Assembly (NCBI GenBank): GCA_051294375.1
Contig: JBJCIZ010000239.1
Location: 1,630,581 to 1,694,580 of the forward strand
Length of the DNA stretch: 64,000 nucleotides
Direction of reading: 5' to 3'
Source: Paraspadella gotoi
Lineage: Eukaryota; Chaetognatha
Below the pieces are notes generated by a model. The model was not told the DNA's origin. It made no database searches and was given only the letters and a program-made list of their open reading frames with translations. This document shows positions 1 through 12,124 of this stretch, piece after piece (positions within the stretch are counted from its first letter, which is position 1; the number at the start of each line of letters is the position of its first letter). A program made the position numbers and the translations under genes.

Positions 1-3000
1 GCGCTGCGCCTCGTAAGAGTGAATCGCTTTCACGGCTTTCAGCAATTTGTTGGGCTCCACGTAATCTCCGCCCGCGTCGTCGCCTCCGTTTCTCCTCAAC
101 TCGTTCGCCAACGAAACCATTTCTAAGAAAAGATACATTTCTCAGAAATTGGAAAAGATGGCCAACAAAAGAGCATTTCAATTGTTTTACCCGAAATGAC
201 GGGGTACTTGAGCTTCACTTTCTTGTAAAGAGGATGCTTTTGGTAGTACTCGACTAACTCGCAAAGGCTGTCAAAACATGCCGAGCCGATCAGGACATTC
301 TGTTGCCCCATCGGCCCTAGAAAAGAAGCAAAGGAAGGTAAGCGCAATGAATTAAAAACTAAATGAATTACTAAATCGGCTCCATCACTTACCCCTATCA
401 CTTACCCTCGCCCTCAGTTACGATTCCGCAATGATGAATCCTCCCTTCCGCCCGGAAAGAGACCGCGAATGAGTACTTGGGATTCTCCGAGGGCCTGACG
501 AGGAAGGCCCCGTCCCTCCTCACGTTGCCGAGCCAATCCTCTGCGGTGCGACGCATAAGGTCGCGGTGCCACCAGGGACGGTGGTCGGGCGAGACGCGGC
601 GCGGCACGTACTCGCTCAGGATGATTTCCTCTTGGTTCGGGGTCAATAGCCTTGGATAAAAAGTAAAGGTTAATCCGAATCGAGAATCGGGGTTCGAAAG
701 AACAAAGAGAAAGCAACGCCCACCTGTGAGCCCGATAATAATTGACAAGATCCTGGACGTGATCGAACATGACTCGATCGACGAGGTAATACTTGGTGGC
801 GCCGTCTTCGCCCGTCATCGATTTGACGCGCCCGTGTTGCACGCGACCGTTCCACCAGAACGACAACGTATAGTTGCCCACGAATTCGCCTTTTGGATAA
901 TTAAATAATAAAATAATCTAAATCGATTATATATATCAAGACTTCCAGGTTGCGAAGTTTATTTACAGGAGTGGCGCACGAGAAAGGTTCCGTTTCCGTA
1001 TCCAGGCAACGAACCGTAATGCCTCATCAAATCTTGAGCGTCTCTTCGTCCGTCGGGACCGCGAATGGAATCGTGGAACCAAGGCTCGCGGTAGAGGGCT
1101 TCCGTCTGAAATGAAATTTAACGAATTTACATAATATAAATAATGGAACAAACTTGCGAACAAAAGGAGGAAAGAAACAAAGAAAGAAAGCAAAAGAAAA
1201 ACCTGATCTGCGACGCCGTTGTTGTTGTTGTTATCGGCCTCTTCCTCCTCTTCATCGTCCACATCCTTGAAGCAGAGACCCGAGTTAGTGAGCGCGAACT
1301 CATGCGGATGCCAATGATCGAGCAGGGCCTCGAAGTAATGAAGGGTGCCCGTCTTGAGGTGCTCCGAGTTGCCCGCTTTATCCCCGTACGGGCGGAACAT
1401 CAAGGCCTCGGGATCCTCGGGCAGCTTCTTGTGTTTGATGAGGATTTTGCGACGGAGTTGGTTGGGAGAGGGAAGGCTCGTGGCGCTGTGAAGAAGTTTA
1501 TAAAAGTATTTTTACATTTTTACAAAATACTAAACCATTCAAGGTTTTTGTTTCCCACCTCCGGTCGATGGGTTTGTCGAGGAGCATGTCTCCGAACTGA
1601 TCTTTCATGATAGAGACGATCGTCTTTTGTTGGGCAATATCACAGTGGTTTTCTGCGGATAAATAATATTTACTCGTAATGTATCAAATAGTAAATATAA
1701 TCGGATAAATCCTATATCCCCAGTCTCCATTTTTCTTTTCCCCGTTTGCTCGACGTACCGATAGATAGGATGAGCGGAAAGTCGGTAGTTTCGAAGGCGT
1801 GGCGTTTGATCGTGGCGATGACGGGGGAGAAGCTCAAACGGGTCGTCAACGTGAACCTAGAGACCGGGGAAAAAAGTTAGGATAGGTTTATAGGATTCTC
1901 TCAGGCGTCAAAGAGACTGACCCGTGATAAATGTGAGGTTCTCCGTTGGGTCCGTTCCAGCAATCTAACTCGATACAGCGACAGCCCATGCGAAGCGCGC
2001 GGGCGTAGGCGTCGCAAGACGAGGGACTCCGGATCTGATCGCCTTCAAAAATGGAAAAAAAGGGAAAGGGTTATGAAAGAAAAGGAAAAAAGAAAGAAAA
2101 GGAAAAAAGTAAGAAAAGGCTCATTCTCACCGGTGAGGTAAGTGTTGTGGGAGGAAGCGATCCAGTAGTGGGACAAAGGTTGGTTCATGTCCTGAAGACG
2201 CTCCGACTCTTGCGGGTCCAGGAGGGCATTCGACGGCGAATAGAGAAAATCCACAAATTCTAGAAGGACAAGAGAGAGCATTAATTGGGCCTTACCAAAG
2301 AGGTAGATGATGCGGGGTAAGGCGAGAGAGACCGCAATAAACTTACCCTCCAAGGTGAGGTGGGGATCGGTGTTTCGCGATCCCGCGTCGGCGGCGTGTT
2401 TGAGGATGAGGCTCGTGATGTCGTTGAGCGAACGATATTCTTTTTGATCGCTGGATTGGAGGAGGAAAGAGAAAAAATTTGTTAGTACAGGTTTTATAAT
2501 CCAATGATTAATACATTTTTTTCTATCTTAAAACGACTCAACTGTTCGAAAAAGGTTTTGAGCGAGGATCGAGACAAAACGTACGAACACGGGGATTCGT
2601 CGAAAGAAACTTGAGAAAGATCTTCGCAAATATCCTGTAGCGCGTGGATGAGGGAAATCAAATTATAAATTATTACTAAATAAATTAAGAAGTGAAATAA
2701 AATAAAAAAAAGTCATTTAAGATTCAAACCGAGGAAAAGGAGGGCGAATCGGTGCTCGGTGACGACGACTGCGTCACGTAAGACCAGATCGGAGTCTCGC
2801 TCAAGTAGTGAAGGCGGTTGGGGAGAGATTGATCCGTCGATGTCGTTTGTACTAAGACGGTGGAAGGACATTATATCACGTTTCACGGTTAATAATATAA
2901 TTTGAATATGGCAGTGGACCGTAGAAATCATCCCTTTGAGCGAATGTATTTCTTGGTTCGGACACGAATTATAAAAATCCCATGCGCCTGAATCCTTAGG

Positions 3001-4052
3001 CGTCATGATGGTAATAATGTAAAACTAAGGCCGTTTTTGTTTGACAAATAAAACGAAAGAACCATTTTTCGATTTAAATAATGTTTAACATGCCTGTTAT
3101 AACTATAAAAGAACAATACAAAGATAACCTAAAATATTTCACATGAAATGGATATTAACACATCGGTAAAACTAATTTTCCCGGTAAAATCACAACTACA
3201 ACAGTACCTAGGGCACAGCCGCGAAAGAGCCTCTGGTAGAAGCGATGAAATTGCTCCAGGGAGATCCTGCCCCGCGCCTCTGCGTCGACTGCTGCGAACC
3301 GCTGACGCACCTCGTCCCGCGACGGTTTATAGTTGGCGCGCGGCAGCCAAGACTTGAGATCGCGGGAGGACACGCCGCCGTCGGGACCCTGCATCGACGA
3401 GAACTCTTTGAGCAGCCATCGACGAAGCTGGACCGGGTAGGTCGCGGAGCCCGTGTCTCGAGTCAAAAGGGTGAGGCCTGGCGAGGAGAGGGGAGGATAT
3501 AGGTTTTGTGCGTTTGTGAAAGAATGAGAGAGAGAGATTTTGCCAACCTTCGATCCAGTTCTTGACCTCGTTCTTCTTTTCCCTGGCGTCGGCGGGCACC
3601 AGCGCGAGGGCCTTGAGCACAAACTCGTTCCCGTAGAGGATGGTGAAGGCGGCCTCTTCGGGGAGACTCCGAGTGTCGCTGCTCCACTGACGCAACTCTC
3701 GAGATCCCTTTCCCAATCGGAGTTCTTGAATCTCGCGGATGTCGACGGTGCCGGCGATCTTGTCGCCGCCGTCCACGCGGGACCACACCAGTTGGCGCGA
3801 CTCCAGCAGGACCTTTTTATGGAGGAGAGGGAGGATAGTGGGAGAGGCAAGTCGCGATCAGCATTTCCGAAATGAAACTCTCAAACTCACCCTGAAATGA
3901 AACTTTTCCGGACGCCGTCGCAGGGAATACTTGAGGAAGAAGGAGCCAACGACGAGGTTTTGCAAAAGGCTGGCGGCGACGGGGTCGGACAACGACGTCA
4001 CGCGGCTGCTCGTCCGCGTCACGGGCGCGTGAGAGTTGGAGCGCGATTCCAT
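1..4052 (-). CDS. PLCG: Phospholipase C-gamma, N-terminal two thirds (3' end beyond window)
   Basis: Receptor-coupled phosphoinositide phospholipase C that cleaves PIP2 to IP3 and diacylglycerol at the plasma membrane. Exons on the minus strand: 4052-3891, 3812-3548, 3477-3200, 2634-2543, 2450-2347, 2259-2131, 2042-1922, 1856-1759, 1652-1559, 1485-1203, 1105-967, 889-724, 650-406, 316-191, 122-1. Order seen: split PH domain (exons 1-2), EF-hand region, catalytic X box with the active-site histidine in SHNTYLTG and the [11 protein letters not shown] block, an acidic linker, then two SH2 domains, each with an FLVR arginine (FLVRHS, FLVRPS). This tandem-SH2 insert is diagnostic of the gamma class. 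The window ends before SH3 and the Y box. All junctions keep phase except exon 3 to 4, which needs a weak donor at 3199. Confidence 0.93.
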
Positions 4053-4972
4053 CGTCGGATGTCGTCGTCGGCTACGACGCCGCTAATCAAATGTCGGCGT
4101 CACGAGCGGCGTCGATTGACGCGGCGCCAAGTTGATGGACGACCGTTAGATGTCATTGTCAACCTTAGTTTGTTTTTTTTTGTTGTCTTAAACCAAACGA
4201 GAAAAAAGAAAAAAAAAACCAATCTATTTGCTTTTTAAAAAAACAAAAAAAAAAAAAAAAACCCGCGGTCACTTTCGAAAGGAAAAAATGAGTTTTTTTA
4301 TTTTCAAATTTTTGTTAACAACAATATCACTTTGTTTTATATAGTTATATCAATGAAAGGAACGTACTTTATGTAAAGGAAAACTAAAAAGAAGTGGGAG
4401 GGGGGAAGAGGGGAAGGAGAGGAGGGTACGACAAAAAAAAAAAAAAAAAACAACGAGGGCGCGGACAAAAGGGGAAAAAAGTATCGCGCGCCAGAATAAT
4501 CTAAAGAGTTATTGTTATATAAAAACAACAGAAAGACCGTCGTTTAAAAAAAAAAGGAGCGGGTTGAAATAAAAATGAGTCCGGGAGAATTGAGGTAGCG
4601 TAGAGACTACGTCAAGCGTACATGTGGTTTTTTTTTTTTTTTTTTTAATTTTTAATAACTCGGACGCGAAGATTATAAGTAATGTCAGCCCCTTTGGTTT
4701 TCTATCAGATTTTTAAAAAATACGAGGGAGGGTAAGTTTTGGACTTTGGTTTTTAAAATGAAAAAAGAAAACAAAACTAAACGAAAGGAAACAGAACAGG
4801 AGTCCTACGCGATCAACGAATTCGGAGAAGAAGAAAAAACTGAATTGAAAGAACTAACAATAGGGGGGGAGAAGGGGGGTGGAGGGAGCAGGTGGATGCT
4901 ATGCGACGAGAGTATGGAATTGTAGCACACTTGTGCGCGGAGAAAGAAGGTTAATTAGCGTACGATCGGCGC

Positions 4973-5066
<94 letters not shown>

Positions 5067-5487
5067 CAATAAAAAAAAGACTTTCTTGGTCGTCAAGATA
5101 ACGACAGACAATTCTCCCTCTCTCTCTCTCTTTCTCTTTCTTTCTCTCTCTCTCACATCGTCCGAACTTGTGGACTTGTGAGGAGGCGAAAAAAAAGGCA
5201 GGAAAGATAGAGAGGGAGTCTTTAAGACTCTTCCTTCTTCTCCTCCTTCTCGTCGTCGATCTTCGCCCGCTTTCCGGAGGGAAGTGGATCGTCGCTCTCC
5301 GCTTGACTCAGTCGCTTTCCGTTAGATGGCGGCAGGGAATCGAATCTGAAATTGCATTATAGCTATTTCAAAAATTTAATATGTAAGATGATTTATTTTT
5401 TAAAATTGCGCAATTTTATTCAGTTTTTCATACCATAGTGGATGCAATTTATTTTAGAACACATACAAATCCCTCCCTCTATCTCTC
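4053..5487. other. Spacer between PLCG start and PPM1G stop
   Basis: About 1.4 kb without a supportable gene. It is rich in A and T homopolymers (for example near 4243-4260, 4433-4450 and 4626-4646) and holds the (GA)n tract described separately. It should contain the PLCG promoter and PPM1G 3' UTR, but no defined site could be named. Confidence 0.6.
4974..5156. repeat. (GA)n microsatellite facing a pyrimidine tract
   Basis: An almost perfect (GA)n run covers about 4974-5062. About 50 bases later a CT-rich tract (5113-5156) lies in the opposite sense. The two could pair as a hairpin or form triplex DNA. Confidence 0.85.
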
Positions 5488-8400
5488 TCACTTGACGATG
5501 ATGCAGGTCATGTTATCGCAGCCTGTCCCGTCGCCCATGGTGTGCGGGGCCAAGCAGTGATCGAAGAGTTCCTCGCAGATTTGCGAGAGGCTCAACTCTT
5601 TTTCATGATCGATTCTCATTTTGACAAAGTCGACTACTTCTTGGGACGTCAAAGAGTTCCTGTTACCGAAAGATAAGCACAACGTAATACGAATTACTCG
5701 CAATAAAAACTAATAATAGGTTATCGAACTTACCAAATCCCGTCGCAGGCGACCACCATGAACTCGTCCTGGTCGGTGAGGACGACCGACTTGACGTCGG
5801 GTAAGGCGGAGATCATTTGTTCGCGATCCGAAAGTCGAGTCACGTTCTTGTAACTGTGATCGCCCAGGGCCCTGATTTTAAAAGACTACCTTTCAAAATA
5901 CAACTTTGGATATTACAGATGATATAATCTTCGGTTATATTTTATTTAGTTGCATATTAAAAGGACAGACGACGGAGGAGAGAATCGACAGTTTTATCGA
6001 GTCGCAAAATTAGGGAACAAACATTTAACGTTTTGAATAATCGGTTATTCGAAGTTCCCCCCCCCCAAAAAAAAAACAATAAACAAAAAAAAAATATCGC
6101 TTTTCATAATTCTTGAGGGGAAAAAAAATTCAGAAAAAAATAAAAAGGGATAACTGGGATGCGTCGCCGGCGAAATACGCCCAGTCTGTTTCCCTCCGTC
6201 TGGTTTTCGTCCGTCTATTAGTCCGTGACAGTCGCGATCAAAAGGGAGGAGGACGAAAAGACTTTCGGCCTCGTAAAAGAGATCCGTGTTTGTAAACAAT
6301 TCGTTGAGAAAGGAAAAAAAAATGAGGAACTGGAAACGGTTGAGCGGGATGCCGGATGCTTTTTTTAATGCAAAAGTAATGTTTTATTACATTCGCTAAT
6401 CGTAAAGAATAACCAGAAAATCAAACAAATCTGAGGCGGCTCTTATCGACTGCCTCTTTAGTAGAAGCCCCCCATTACCACTCCCCAATCGGATAAAGAG
6501 ACTCGCCTGGAAAGATTTAATCCCCCGTTGACGCGACCGTCTTCGGTGACTTTGCCTCCGGCTTTGATGATTCGTTGCGTCTCCACGTCGTCGGTGGGTT
6601 TGTGGTCGAAAGACATGTCGACGGCCTCACCCGCTCGACTCACCACGCACCTGGGGGATCATGGGTAAGGGAAATGAGTAAGGAAGACCACGAAACTGAA
6701 TTGAATCCATCAAATTAAATCGATAAAATTAAACCAAATAAAAAGGTATTCATATATGTATTTGTAGCAGATTAATTTGTGAATTATTTGAAATGAGATT
6801 AAGTTCCTCAATTGAGTTCAATTAAGTTCCTCAATCTCATTTGCATATTGTCGTATTTGATTAAGCCTTGATACATATTTGTTCTATTACCTTAAAGGTT
6901 TGATATTAATATTTTATATTAGTAAATGATCATGTTTATTTGTGGTTCAATTAATAGCTAAATAATTAATGATTTAATTATCATAATTGCTAGTTTACAA
7001 CTTTAGTTATTCTTGTGATTCCAGCTGACTTTTCTATGTTTAGTAAGATAAATATATTCTCAGGGATTTATACCTTAGTCAGCTAGGATTACAAGGGTCC
7101 ATTTGAACCACTACACCCTTGCTAGCTTAACAATTATGTTTAGCACTCATTAAGATAATAACATGCAATTGCTATCTTTTCATAAGTCTATACTTGAATA
7201 CATTGCAAGCCTAAACTCTCTAGTTCATTAGTCTTACCAAGAAGCCAGTCAAGTTGCCTTCAAACCATTAAGTAAGTCACTAATTAAATATCCACTGAAC
7301 CTAGATTAACCGATGTCATGTATAATCAGAGTAACCATTCTAATACAGATATATAAGGAAGGAACTTTTGAACAGATATAGATATACAGATATACCCCTC
7401 TGTTATATAATTTAATCGATAAATACTCTCCAACGATCAATCAGTTTACGAGATTCGATTCAAACTATCACCTACCAACCAATCGATCATTTCAACAAAC
7501 CTGGAATCCCCGACGTTGGCGACGAAAAGTTCGTTACCCTGAAGGATGGCGACGCAGGCCGTGCACCCGCTGTCGAATCCCGGCTCTTCGCCAGCTGACG
7601 CGAGAGAGAGAGAGAACAAAAAAAAATCATTTAAAAATCCGTCACAGTGGATATCGGTTTCGTTGTGGAAAAAAAAGGATTCGTAAACTCACTGTGTTCT
7701 TGAATATACTCGTAGGCGTCGTCGTCTTCATCGTCGTCTTCATCGTCGTCGTCGTCTTCCTCCTCTTCTTCCTCTTCCTCGTCGCCGTCTTCGCTCTCGT
7801 CGCTTTTGATAAATGAAATTTTGAGTTTTAAAGTTTTCTGAATAATATTTAACATTAATTTAACATTATTTTTAAAACATTAACCTGTCGCGCTCCTCGA
7901 AATCAGCCATCATCTTCTTCTTCAAATCGTCCTCGCTGTCGTCGTCGTCTTCGGAGTCGTCTCCGGGTTTAGCTTCCTAAACGGAAAAAAAGAAAGAATA
8001 AATATTAACAATAATACACAGTTAAAAAGACTAAACTATTACTGCATTAAATGCACCTCCCTCACCGTCGGTTTGACTTGACGCGGCGGCGCCTTCCGTC
8101 TCCTAGCGCCGGTCGACGTTCCGCTCGGGGCCGAATCCGCGGCCGAGGCCTCGGCGCCACTGGCGGAGCCGCCGTCGGTCGTTTCTTCTTCTTCATCGCC
8201 AGCGCCGTTTTTGGCGCCGGTTCCATCCTCGGCGGCGCCGTTCTGTAATTCCGAGTCTTTTTCGCTCCGTTCCGTCTTCGCTTCCGGCGTTTCCGCCTTC
8301 TCCTCCTTAGCTTCTCGATCCGAGGGATCGCTCGGCCTCGATTCCGCGTCGGCGTCGGTTCCTTCGCTCGCCGTCGGAGGCGCTGGCGTCTCCTCCCCGT

Positions 8401-10183
8401 TGCTCAGCGTCTGTTCCCTCTCCTTGTTTTCGTTGTTCTCGTTCTCCGAATGTCCGTTCATCATCTGTTGTTCCAAGTCCATCTTGAGAGGGAGGGGGTC
8501 CAACTGAAAAGGAGAGACGAGAGGTTCCGAGGAGCAGAGTTTAAATGACTTTCGATCCTGGAATTTTCGTTCGAGAAAACGAAGTCTTTGATTTGTATTT
8601 TAGCAGATTAATTTGTGGATTATGTATGACAAAATATAACTCCGCGACATCGACTGGTTCGAAATTAATATGTTAAGTAACAAGTTATGATATTAAAAGA
8701 AGCTCTTGTAATCCTCATTCACGGGATATTAACCGTTATTTCTATAAGATTATGACTCAGAAACTTAGCGATGGGATAAAACTGACTTTGCATCAACGAT
8801 CAACATGCAAATGAGATTATGATTACTACTTACTTGGGCCAATTTAGATTCCGGATGTTCCTTCGTTTTCGACTCTGTCTTGGCCTGAATGGCGGGCGAG
8901 GCTTCGATAGGGACGCGGGGGAGGAGCGGCGTCTTCTTGCCCTTACCGCCCTTGCCGCCTTTGCCGCCCTTGGAGGCGCCTTTGATGCCGAACTCTTCCA
9001 TTTCTTCTTTGGGCTTTTCCTCTTCCTTCTCTTCCTTCGCCCCGTGATTCCCGTTGACTTCCCCGTTGACTTCCCCGTTGACGGGGGATTTTTCAGAGTC
9101 GACGCGGGTTTCCTGAGAAGATTATCACGTGCGACAATAATATACTTACCAATTAGATTCACTTAAATAAATATACGCATCGGAAATATACATAAATATG
9201 AATAAAATCTTGATATTTTTGTCCAACTATCAAGAAATACTACAACCGCAAAGGTTCGGGGAATTTTATGTTTTGGACCCCAAACATTCATTCTCATCAT
9301 GAGCCCCACCCACCCCCGCTCCCCCCCAAATCGACTCACCTCTTCTCCATCATCCGCCGTCGCCTCTTCCTCGTCCTCTTCCCCTTCCTCCCCATCGCCC
9401 CGATCCTTCCTCCTCTTCTCCAGCAGATCGTTGGCCCTCTGTTGGACGTATTTGGCGAGGATTTGCTCCAGCGGCATGGACGCCTCCTGTCGGAGAAGCC
9501 GCGCCTCTTTCTCTTCCTCCGCCTTGTCGTCCTTGATGGCCGCGCCGCCGCCGGCCATTTCTCTGAAGATTTGGTTGGTAAATCAAATGATTTTCTTAAT
9601 TACTTATGATTAAATCATTTTAGAAAAATAAACCGTTGACTTTTTAAAAATTTTTTTCGTGGATAAAACATAAATATTGAAAGGAAAATTTTAAATAATC
9701 CACGTAATCCAAATAAGACAAGATTTTTAGCTATTTAAGTATTTCACTACAATATGCAAATGAGAACGAGACTCACCGCAATTTTCGCAAGATATCCGGG
9801 TCTTTGAGATGCTGATCGAAGGAGAGGAAGGAATCTTCGAGGACTTGGGACAAAGTTTCAGTGGACTTGAGTTTTTTCCGGTCGACCAAGTGCTGTGGGA
9901 AATGCTGGGCAGAGTACTGCGCCACCTCGGCCCCGCCGTGTCCGTCGTAGACGGCGAAGAGGGCTATCTGAGAAAAAGAGAGCAGGAGTTGTACGCATTG
10001 TACAATGTACACTCTACCCATTACGCTTACTTGCAGCTCGTTATGTAGGTTCAAGATGCAGTTGTGCGCGTCCTCCTGGGAGATCCTCCATCCCTGCATG
10101 GAAGAGGATCCAAAGGAGAACCGAGAATCTCCGCCGTCTTCGGAAACCTTTTCCTTCACCGGTTCCGACAAGTAAGCGCCCAT
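5488..10183 (-). CDS. PPM1G: PPM-family phosphatase, PPM1G (PP2C-gamma)
   Basis: Mg/Mn-dependent Ser/Thr phosphatase, a nuclear enzyme linked to spliceosome and histone work. Exons: 10183-10031, 9967-9777, 9562-9340, 9112-8834, 8503-8066, 7976-7885, 7802-7693, 7594-7501, 6650-6507, 5871-5734, 5659-5488, giving about 677 residues in frame. The N-terminus MGAYLSEP carries a myristoylation-type glycine and is typical of PPM1G. Metal-binding motifs are present: [31 protein letters not shown], and near the end VACDGIW and [10 protein letters not shown]. As in animal PPM1G, the catalytic domain is split by a long low-complexity acidic insert (exons 3-7, roughly residues 115-510) with Glu/Asp runs. 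Exon 9 ends in a GC donor (GCGAGT at 6506), the only join giving LSRALGDH. Exon 5 has an alternative in-frame donor nearby. Confidence 0.93.
5872..6506 (-). other. PPM1G intron 9, GC-AG type
   Basis: The intron begins with GCGAGT instead of GT and ends TCAG. The join restores the conserved phosphatase stretch NLSRALGD. Nothing else recognisable was seen in its 635 bases apart from homopolymers. Confidence 0.7.
6651..7500 (-). other. PPM1G intron 8, long and AT-rich, with hairpin motif
   Basis: This 850-base intron is much longer than its neighbours. At 6791-6850 it holds a hairpin made of AATGAGATT and AATCTCATT arms followed by the motif TTGCATATTG. A 16-base string, agcagattaatttgtg, at about 6768 is repeated in the intron near 8604, so both introns carry parts of one element. 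Confidence 0.6.
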
Positions 10184-10361
10184 TGCGTTGGTTTTTTTTT
10201 TTTAAGTTTATTAGCTTAGCAACAAGGTTTGATTCTTTAATTATAAAACAATAATACTAAAAATGCGAAGAAAAGAACAATTGGCGTTGGCACGAATGAT
10301 CGAAACGAGTGGAAAAAGTAAAGAAAATATCTCGAAAACAAAAACGACAAACTTCGCCCTT

Positions 10362-10841
10362 TCAACTTGAGCCTCGAGGCGGAACGACCTCCCCCAACCA
10401 CTTGAGATAAGGCGGATTCCCGTTCTCGATCTTGGTAGAGATGACCTCGCAGACGTCGTAGGGATGGTTGTCTTTGACCCAAGCGGCTAACTCCTCGACC
10501 CTCTCAGTTCTCGTCTTGATCATGAGCAGGAGTTCCGAGTCTTTCTCCACTTTGCCCTCCCACTCGTAGACGGAGGTTACGCCGGGGACGATGTTGACGC
10601 AAGCCGCGAGTTTCCGCGTCACGAGACCCGAAGCGAGTTTCTCCGCCGTCGCCATGTCCGGCGCCGTCACGAAGGCGGCCGAGTAGACGCCGGCTATGGG
10701 CGTGGTCGGGGCGGAGGCGTCGGCCATGGAGGAGAGAGAACGCGAAGAGAACGGAAGTGAAAAAAAGCGGATCAACGGCTGGCGAACAAAAGCCAGCGAC
10801 ACCACTAACAATAAAACCAAAGCAAAGTATCTTCCGGTCAT
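10362..10841 (-). CDS. CUTA: CutA homolog
   Basis: Single exon, 159 residues. An N-terminal hydrophobic segment (residues about 6-18) could act as a signal or organelle-targeting sequence. It is followed by a complete CutA1 domain (residues about 53-155) with the family hallmarks AACVNIVPGVTSVYEW and the C-terminal PPYLKWL. Family members are trimeric ferredoxin-like proteins. The bacterial form is tied to divalent metal tolerance, and the mammalian form to membrane anchoring of acetylcholinesterase. The upstream Met was chosen because it gives the hydrophobic leader. An internal Met (residue 39, MADAS) would give a cytosolic form. The gene sits 178 bases upstream of the PPM1G start on the same strand and is intronless. 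Confidence 0.93.
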   Translation of the reverse strand: MTGRYFALVLLLVVSLAFVRQPLIRFFSLPFSSRSLSSMADASAPTTPIAGVYSAAFVTAPDMATAEKLASGLVTRKLAACVNIVPGVTSVYEWEGKVEKDSELLLMIKTRTERVEELAAWVKDNHPYDVCEVISTKIENGNPPYLKWLGEVVPPRGSS

Positions 10842-11068
10842 TAGATTATCTTATTAAAATACATTAAACTTTAAATTATAAAAGAGTATATTGATGCACA
10901 AAATGGCAGGAAAATGTTTGGTTTTCGAACGAGTTTTTAACAGACAAATTTAATTCGGAGGAAAAGTATTTAAAAAAGTATCAATGTTAAAAAAATATGA
11001 GAAATGCGAGATGACAACGAAGAACAAAGATAGAGAAGGCAACAATGAAACAGTCTCGAACCCGACAA

Positions 11069-12124
11069 TCAACTTCCCCCCGCGGACTTTAACCCCATCA
11101 ACTCTTGAGTCTCCGCCTCCGTCTCCATCAGTTCCTCGGAGACGTATTCCTTCAACAGCTCCATCTTCTTGCGATGCAGCAACGCCCCCTCGACATCCTT
11201 CTGCGTCGGCACCTCCACGTGAGCTTTGAAAATGGCGGGCAAGAGGCTGCCCATCAGTTTGGCGTTGGCGTCGAGGATGGTGGCCGGTTCGTCCCCGGAG
11301 AGCGTCGCTAGTTTAGTCTCGACCTGCTTACGACGTTTGACGTAGTCCTGAGCCAGCTGAGCGGCAGAGAGCGGCGCGGCAGCTGCGGCGTCGGCGTCTT
11401 CGCCGGCAGCGGCGATTCTTTGCTTCTCTTCCAATTCGAATTGTCTCGCTTGATGATAAAGAAGATCTTCTTCGGCCAAGTCTTCGTTGGGTTCGACGGC
11501 GTCTTTCCCGGCGCCTTTCTCGGCCAATCCGGCGGCCCGCTCCGCCCTCCATTCTTCGGCGGCTCGAGCGCGCGCCAATTTCTCGGCGGCGTCCTCCAGC
11601 GGAGCCAGGATACCGTCGTCCTCGTCCATGTAGCCAAAGTAGTCGGCGTCGACGTCTCGCGCCAACTCGGCTCGGGTCTTTTTGGCCACGGTGGGCGCCT
11701 CGCCTTGAAAGAGTTCTCGAACGCCGGGCAGGTCTTTGGCGGCGCCGAAGTATTTGTAGCCCCGATTCCCCGGGACTTCCTTGCCTTCGTGGGTCAGCAT
11801 TCGCGGGCCGAAGCGGCGGTAGTCCTTTCCGCCGAGTTCTATGATCCTGTGCTCCCAGCGAAGTTTCTCTCGGAGATTTTTGTTGATCTCATCGTTGAGA
11901 TCGCGGATCTTAAATTCCCCCAAACCCGCGTTTTGGATCTGGGAGACCTTCTTGGCGATCTCCTTGATCACCTGGACTCGCCACTTCTCCGCTTTCTTCA
12001 GGTTGGAACAGTCGGAGACGAGGTAGGGCCGCTTCTCGTCGGCGTCCGGACCACGGGCCTCCTTCAGCTGGGCCGCGCGCCATCGGGCCAGGGCCGTCAT
12101 GGCCTTTTCAGAGTTTCGGGCCAT
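11069..12124 (-). CDS. ISY1: Pre-mRNA splicing factor ISY1
   Basis: Single exon, about 351 residues. The start is set by the conserved N-terminus MARNSEKAMTALARWR; an in-frame Met ten codons upstream is not conserved. ISY1 belongs to the Prp19-associated (NineTeen) complex and acts in the catalytic spliceosome. Conserved blocks include the helical segment KKVSQIQNAGLGEFKIRDLN and the RWEHRIIELGGKDYRR region. The C-terminal half is rich in Ala, Glu and Lys and looks coiled-coil and disordered, somewhat longer than the human protein. Directly before the ATG is a good 3' splice-site sequence (CTAATCCCTTTAG, five bases from the ATG), so a 5' UTR exon or a trans-spliced leader is possible. Confidence 0.95.
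   Translation of the reverse strand: MARNSEKAMTALARWRAAQLKEARGPDADEKRPYLVSDCSNLKKAEKWRVQVIKEIAKKVSQIQNAGLGEFKIRDLNDEINKNLREKLRWEHRIIELGGKDYRRFGPRMLTHEGKEVPGNRGYKYFGAAKDLPGVRELFQGEAPTVAKKTRAELARDVDADYFGYMDEDDGILAPLEDAAEKLARARAAEEWRAERAAGLAEKGAGKDAVEPNEDLAEEDLLYHQARQFELEEKQRIAAAGEDADAAAAAPLSAAQLAQDYVKRRKQVETKLATLSGDEPATILDANAKLMGSLLPAIFKAHVEVPTQKDVEGALLHRKKMELLKEYVSEELMETEAETQELMGLKSAGGS

Noticed and set aside
2713-3006. Minus-strand frame inside the PLCG intron as an extra exon
   Set aside because: No similarity to the PLC-gamma EF-hand region in any frame and no well-placed splice pair.
4899-5156. Minus-strand frame with Ser-Leu repeat and Arg-Glu start
   Set aside because: Simple-repeat translation with no gene context.
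8801-8818. ATGCAAAT read as a POU-factor enhancer site
   Set aside because: The same extended motif recurs in 13 introns with orientation tied to the nearer exon, which suits a repeat end better than a binding site.
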